A stretch of DNA of 64,000 bases from Clostridia bacterium (GTDB taxonomy: Bacteria; Bacillota; Clostridia; Oscillospirales; Acutalibacteraceae), in NCBI GenBank assembly GCA_900766585.1, contig CAAFVV010000042.1, positions 45,187 to 109,186 of the forward strand. Reading direction: 5' to 3'. Position numbers and translations under genes: made by a program. The notes under the pieces were generated by a model. The model was not told the origin of the DNA. It did not search any database and was given only the letters and a program-made list of their open reading frames with translations. Position 1 is the stretch's first letter. Each line of letters begins with the position of its first letter. This document shows positions 61,406 to 64,000 of this stretch, piece after piece.

Positions 61406-61422
61406 GAAAAATGTTATACTAT
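61394..61422 (+). promoter_or_regulatory. Promoter of the xyl-linked AraC regulator
   Basis: TTGACA (61394-61399), 17-bp spacer, TACTAT (61417-61422), with overlapping TATACT/TATTAT alternatives. Confidence 0.65.
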
Positions 61423-61450
61423 TATGGACAATAATTAAGGACGTGAGAGC

Positions 61451-62224
61451 ATGCTGTTTTACGAAAAAGAGCATTCAAAGGGTGAGCATTACCTCTATCA
61501 TCAGTTTGACACCGACCTGAATTTCCCGCCACATCTACACCGTAGCTTTGAATTTGTCTATGTCGAGGAGGGCGAGCTGCGGATCACGCTGGACGGCAGG
61601 GAATTGGCGATCCACAGCGGCGAGATCGCGATCATTGCCCCGAACCGGCTGCACTCCTATCACACACCGGTCAGCTCGATCAGCTATCTCTGTATATTTT
61701 CGCCGGACTACTGCTATGACCTGTATTCCTTTATGCTGGAAAACGAGCCGGATGCCCCGGTATTCCGGCTGGAGGATCCCGCCGTGATTGCTCAGCTCAG
61801 CGCGCCGGATATTTCCCTGTTCCGCATCAAAAGCGTTCTGTATGCCATCGCCGGACAATTCTTATCCTGCCAAACCTTTCACCGCCGGGAGACCGGCGGT
61901 GACGGCGCGCTGCCGGAAAGGGTAATCGACTGGCTGCAGCAGCATTTCCGCGAGCCGATCACGCTAAAGGATCTGGCGGCATACACCGGGTATCACTACA
62001 ACTATTTGTCCGCGTGGCTGCACAGGCAGATGAACATCGGCTTTGCGACGCTCGTCAACGAATACCGCGTCGATTTAGCGTCGGACCTGCTCATACAAAC
62101 CGATCTGCCCGTTATCGAAATCGCCGGACGGTGCGGCTTTGAAACCGTGCGCACCTTTAACCGCTGCTTTCTTCATCTGCGCGGCGTGACACCGACCGCA
62201 TACCGAAAAAACCGGCGGCAGTAA
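61451..62224 (+). CDS. AraC family transcriptional regulator of the xyl operon
   Basis: A 257-residue regulator. The N-terminal cupin domain has HFPPHLHRSFEFVYVEEGEL-like sequence (NFPPHLHRSFEFVYVEEGEL, RELAIHSGEIAIIAPNRLHS). The C-terminal double helix-turn-helix reads PITLKDLAAYTGYHYNYLSA, WLHRQMNIGFATLVNEYRVD, PVIEIAGRCGFETVRTFNRC and FLHLRGVTPTAYRK. It is divergent from xylA, with a 108-bp shared promoter region, so it most likely activates xylose use on binding xylose or a xylo-oligosaccharide. AAGGACGTGAGAGC precedes the ATG. Confidence 0.92.
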   Translation: MLFYEKEHSKGEHYLYHQFDTDLNFPPHLHRSFEFVYVEEGELRITLDGRELAIHSGEIAIIAPNRLHSYHTPVSSISYLCIFSPDYCYDLYSFMLENEPDAPVFRLEDPAVIAQLSAPDISLFRIKSVLYAIAGQFLSCQTFHRRETGGDGALPERVIDWLQQHFREPITLKDLAAYTGYHYNYLSAWLHRQMNIGFATLVNEYRVDLASDLLIQTDLPVIEIAGRCGFETVRTFNRCFLHLRGVTPTAYRKNRRQ

Positions 62225-62283
62225 ATTGTCCGCAGACGTCCCCCACCTCGCATTTTTCTGCGTTTTTTCGGTTAACGGGAATT

Positions 62284-62315
62284 TTTTTGAAAAAGCCCTT
62301 GACTTTTTCAAAAAA
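62284..62315. repeat. 13-bp perfect inverted repeat over the tRNA promoter
   Basis: TTTTTTGAAAAAG and CTTTTTCAAAAAA flank a seven-base loop; the right arm and loop contain the -35 of the tRNA-Gln promoter. It may also act as a weak terminator for the upstream AraC gene. Confidence 0.5.
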
Positions 62316-62326
62316 GCGGGTATAAT
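62299..62326 (+). promoter_or_regulatory. Sigma-A promoter of tRNA-Gln
   Basis: TTGACT (62299-62304), 16-bp spacer, TATAAT (62321-62326), about 13 nt before the predicted transcript start. Confidence 0.8.
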
Positions 62327-62345
62327 AGTCTTGTTTCAAAGATAT

Positions 62346-62419
62346 TGCGGAATTGTGTAATGGTAGCACTACGGCCTCTGACACCGTCTGTTGGGGTTCG
62401 AATCCCTATTCCGCAGCCA
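62346..62419 (+). tRNA. tRNA-Gln (anticodon CTG), CCA encoded
   Basis: Cloverleaf by eye: acceptor TGCGGAA/TTCCGCA, D-arm GTGT-AATGGTA-GCAC, anticodon loop CTCTGAC (anticodon CTG, reads CAG), T-arm with TTCGAAT loop, discriminator G and an encoded CCA. The anticodon stem has one unpaired C-A next to the loop. Confidence 0.92.
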
Positions 62420-62423
62420 AAAC

Positions 62424-62453
62424 AAAAACAGCACCCTGTTGGGTGCTGTTTTT
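62424..62453 (+). terminator. Terminator after tRNA-Gln
   Basis: Stem AAAAACAGCACCC/GGGTGCTGTTTTT with a TGTT loop, continuing into T-rich sequence. Confidence 0.85.
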
Positions 62454-62546
62454 GTTTTCTTTATTTATCCGTCTGAAATTTTTGACAGGCATCCGGCACG
62501 GTCAAAAGCGCCTGAACCATTGTAAAACTGCTTTTTACGGGTGAGA

Positions 62547-63617
62547 TTATCTGTATTTGTCCAGAACAGCCCTGTATTCGGGATTTTTCAGAAGCTCGGC
62601 TCGTCTGCCGTTCGTAGCGCCGGTGCGGCAGGCAATGGTATATCGGAGAATATTCTGCCGCGCCCCTTCGGAATAGCTATCAAAAGCCCTGTTCAAAGGC
62701 GCATTTTTGCCCCTTGCCTCCTCCAACAGCTTTTTTGCGTAAAGGTCTCTGTCCATAACGGCGATGATCTGCTCCTCGGTTCCGCCGCGGTAGGAAAGAT
62801 CGTTTTCCATTCTTCCGAGAAAAGATTCCGCAAGCATCAGGAAGAACGCTTCTTTGGTTTCTCTGTAAGCGTTCAGCATTAAATCGCCGTACAGAATTGC
62901 ACGTTCTGTTTTCTCTGACATAGAAAGTGATGGATCGAAAAACACGGTTCGTCCGAGTTTGTCTGCCGCAAAATCACCAAGCTCATACATGTTTTTCCGC
63001 ACGTGAAAATAGTATTCGTCCGTGTCCTTTGCGAACAACTGCTCGGTTTTCTGCCCGCTTGTGGTATACCAATCCGCGAACTTTGTCTGATATATCCGGA
63101 GTGCTTCGTCCGTATTTCCCTCCGCGTGAAGAATTTTGGCGCGCATGTTCCATGCGTTCAGCCGCAACGCGTCTTCGGTGCAACCGTCCAGAATCTTTTC
63201 GCAGATTGAAAGGAATTCCTCCTTGTGTTCTATCAGAACCGTCGGGTTGTTGTCTGCCATATCACCTCCGATATTCCACATATAGTAATGCATGATCCGA
63301 TAGTCGTTCGGATAATCATGATATGCCTTTACGATAATTTCACGTCCTTTGCTATCTTTCCAATGCTTTCTGTAAAGAGCGATTGTTTCATCAATATCAG
63401 CCTGAACTTTTTTCTGATCGTACCCCATAAGCTCGTCAAGTGTTACTTCAAAGAAATAAGCCAGCGGCTGAAGAAGCGTAATGTCGGGATAGGTTTCGCC
63501 GCGCTCCCACTTGCTTACCGCGGCGCACGTGACGTTCATTGCAACAGAGAGTTGCTCTTGCGTAATATTTTTGGCTGAACGCAAACGTTTTATGTTTGCA
63601 CCGATAGTCATTTCCAT
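62547..63617 (-). CDS. XRE-family regulator with C-terminal TPR-like helical domain
   Basis: A 356-residue protein. The N-terminal 65 residues form a helix-turn-helix (GANIKRLRSAKNITQEQLSV, AAVSKWERGETYPDITLLQP, LAYFFEVTLDELMGYDQKKV). The rest is all-helical with TPR-like pairs (EALRIYQTKFADWYTT, HVRKNMYELGDFAADKL), as in many Clostridial regulators that sense small molecules or peptides. Its target is unknown. GGAGGTACAGTT precedes the ATG; a likely promoter lies at 63670-63697 on the minus strand (TTTTCA, 16-bp spacer, TATAAT). It stands alone between the tRNA and an insertion-sequence end. Confidence 0.85.
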   Translation of the reverse strand: MEMTIGANIKRLRSAKNITQEQLSVAMNVTCAAVSKWERGETYPDITLLQPLAYFFEVTLDELMGYDQKKVQADIDETIALYRKHWKDSKGREIIVKAYHDYPNDYRIMHYYMWNIGGDMADNNPTVLIEHKEEFLSICEKILDGCTEDALRLNAWNMRAKILHAEGNTDEALRIYQTKFADWYTTSGQKTEQLFAKDTDEYYFHVRKNMYELGDFAADKLGRTVFFDPSLSMSEKTERAILYGDLMLNAYRETKEAFFLMLAESFLGRMENDLSYRGGTEEQIIAVMDRDLYAKKLLEEARGKNAPLNRAFDSYSEGARQNILRYTIACRTGATNGRRAELLKNPEYRAVLDKYR

Positions 63618-63942
63618 AACTGTACCTCCGATAAACTGAAATAGTAAGCCGGCGCCTGCTTCCGATACTATTATAGCACAAAACAGGTTTTTGAAAAGGT
63701 ATTGTTAAGACATACGATATTAACTGCAGGTTAAAAAAATATAGCGCAAGGACAGCTTCCACTGTGGATAAAGCGGGAGGTGCTGTACGGCGAAACCAAA
63801 AAACGGTAGGTGTTCGCCGATGTCTGCCGGGTTCGAAAGCGATATCTTTTTCGGCGGCGCGATACAAACCTCCCGTGCCTCGTGGACCGTTCCCCGATCA
63901 ATAGACAAAGAAAAAAGCGCCCTGTCGCAGAAAAGCGGCGAA
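63618..63942. other. Intergenic region between the XRE/TPR gene and the IS3 end
   Basis: Apart from the XRE gene promoter near 63670-63697 I see no supported feature. Short frames on the minus strand (63448-63867, 63720-63968) have no ribosome site and odd composition, and probably represent flank of the insertion sequence. Confidence 0.5.
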
Positions 63943-64000
63943 TTACACGGCCTTGCTCCGGATCTCAAACGGAGTGAGGCCGTTTTTTAAGTCAATACGC
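63943..64000 (-). mobile_element. C-terminal tip of an IS3-family-like transposase, runs off the window
   Basis: Reading leftward from the edge: RIDLKNGLTPFEIRSKAV then stop at 63943. This is the usual ending of IS3/IS150-type DDE transposases (...LNGL(T/S)PxExR...). Only 18 residues are visible, so the subgroup cannot be named and it could be a remnant. Confidence 0.55.
63947..63987 (+). terminator. Hairpin with T-run inside the transposase end
   Basis: ACGGCCTTGCTCCG pairs with CGGAGTGAGGCCGT (two wobble pairs), then TTTTTT on the plus strand. It overlaps the transposase C-terminus and may stop outside transcripts from entering the element. Confidence 0.5.

Noticed and set aside
63448..63968. 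Two minus-strand frames near the right edge
   Set aside because: They overlap the XRE gene start or the transposase stop, lack ribosome sites and show no domain.
1..64000. CRISPR array, prophage or rRNA genes
   Set aside because: I saw no regularly spaced direct repeats, phage structural genes or rRNA-like sequence in the window.

Overview
The window reads as one chromosomal segment of a GC-rich, spore-forming Gram-positive bacterium of the class Clostridia (Oscillospirales/Ruminococcaceae-like gut bacteria fit best; this is inferred). Support: strong AGGAGG ribosome sites, sigma-A promoters, a stage II sporulation protein M homologue, a Gram-positive cell-wall sorting signal, many lipoproteins, no ATPase beside the sugar ABC genes, and a queA-tgt-yajC-DUF3792 block.

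Left part (1-16 kb) is mostly housekeeping. It holds the 3' part of an (alpha/alpha)6-barrel glycosidase, a GNAT acetyltransferase, a large MacB/FtsX-type ABC exporter, and a branched-chain aminotransferase with a consensus promoter. Next come a frameshifted WG-repeat-like lipoprotein facing a small XRE regulator, and a leftward run queA-tgt-yajC-DUF3792-spoIIM-DUF624. A rightward lysine/diaminopimelate operon asd-dapA-dapB diverges from queA.

Centre (16-43.1 kb) is a single leftward run of 17 genes that starts at a good sigma-A promoter at about 43.2 kb. In transcription order: a wall-anchored repeat protein, a clan GH-A hydrolase, a GH99-like lipoprotein, a solute-binding lipoprotein, an unusual 950-residue solute-binding fusion protein, a permease pair, an NHL/TPR membrane protein, a YIP1 protein, a DUF5696 lipoprotein, a second permease pair, a GH63-like hydrolase, a GH127-type hydrolase, a GH99-like/ricin lipoprotein, a GH109-type (NAD-dependent) hydrolase and a sialate-O-acetylesterase-like esterase. 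It looks like a complete capture, import and cytoplasmic breakdown system for a branched, acetylated glycan. The permease/NHL/YIP1/DUF5696 core (23.3-31.7 kb) is the best candidate for an undescribed machine.

Right of it (43.7-56.3 kb) is a second set: a GH78-like hydrolase, twin parallel beta-helix proteins (one cytoplasmic, one lipoprotein), an AraC regulator, and another GH99-like/ricin lipoprotein. A shared AATATWTTACCC-like box recurs in its promoter regions. This set runs into a damaged locus where a BadF-type sugar kinase is fused by deletion to the end of MurQ, followed by a glycosidase broken by single-base shifts.

The last part (56.4-64 kb) is a leftward xylA-GH3-xylB operon with a divergent AraC regulator, a tRNA-Gln, an XRE/TPR regulator and the C-terminal tip of an IS3-type transposase at the edge. 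The GH99-like, GH127, GH109, GH63-like and beta-helix genes suggest complex or host-type glycans, but the actual substrate cannot be read from the sequence.
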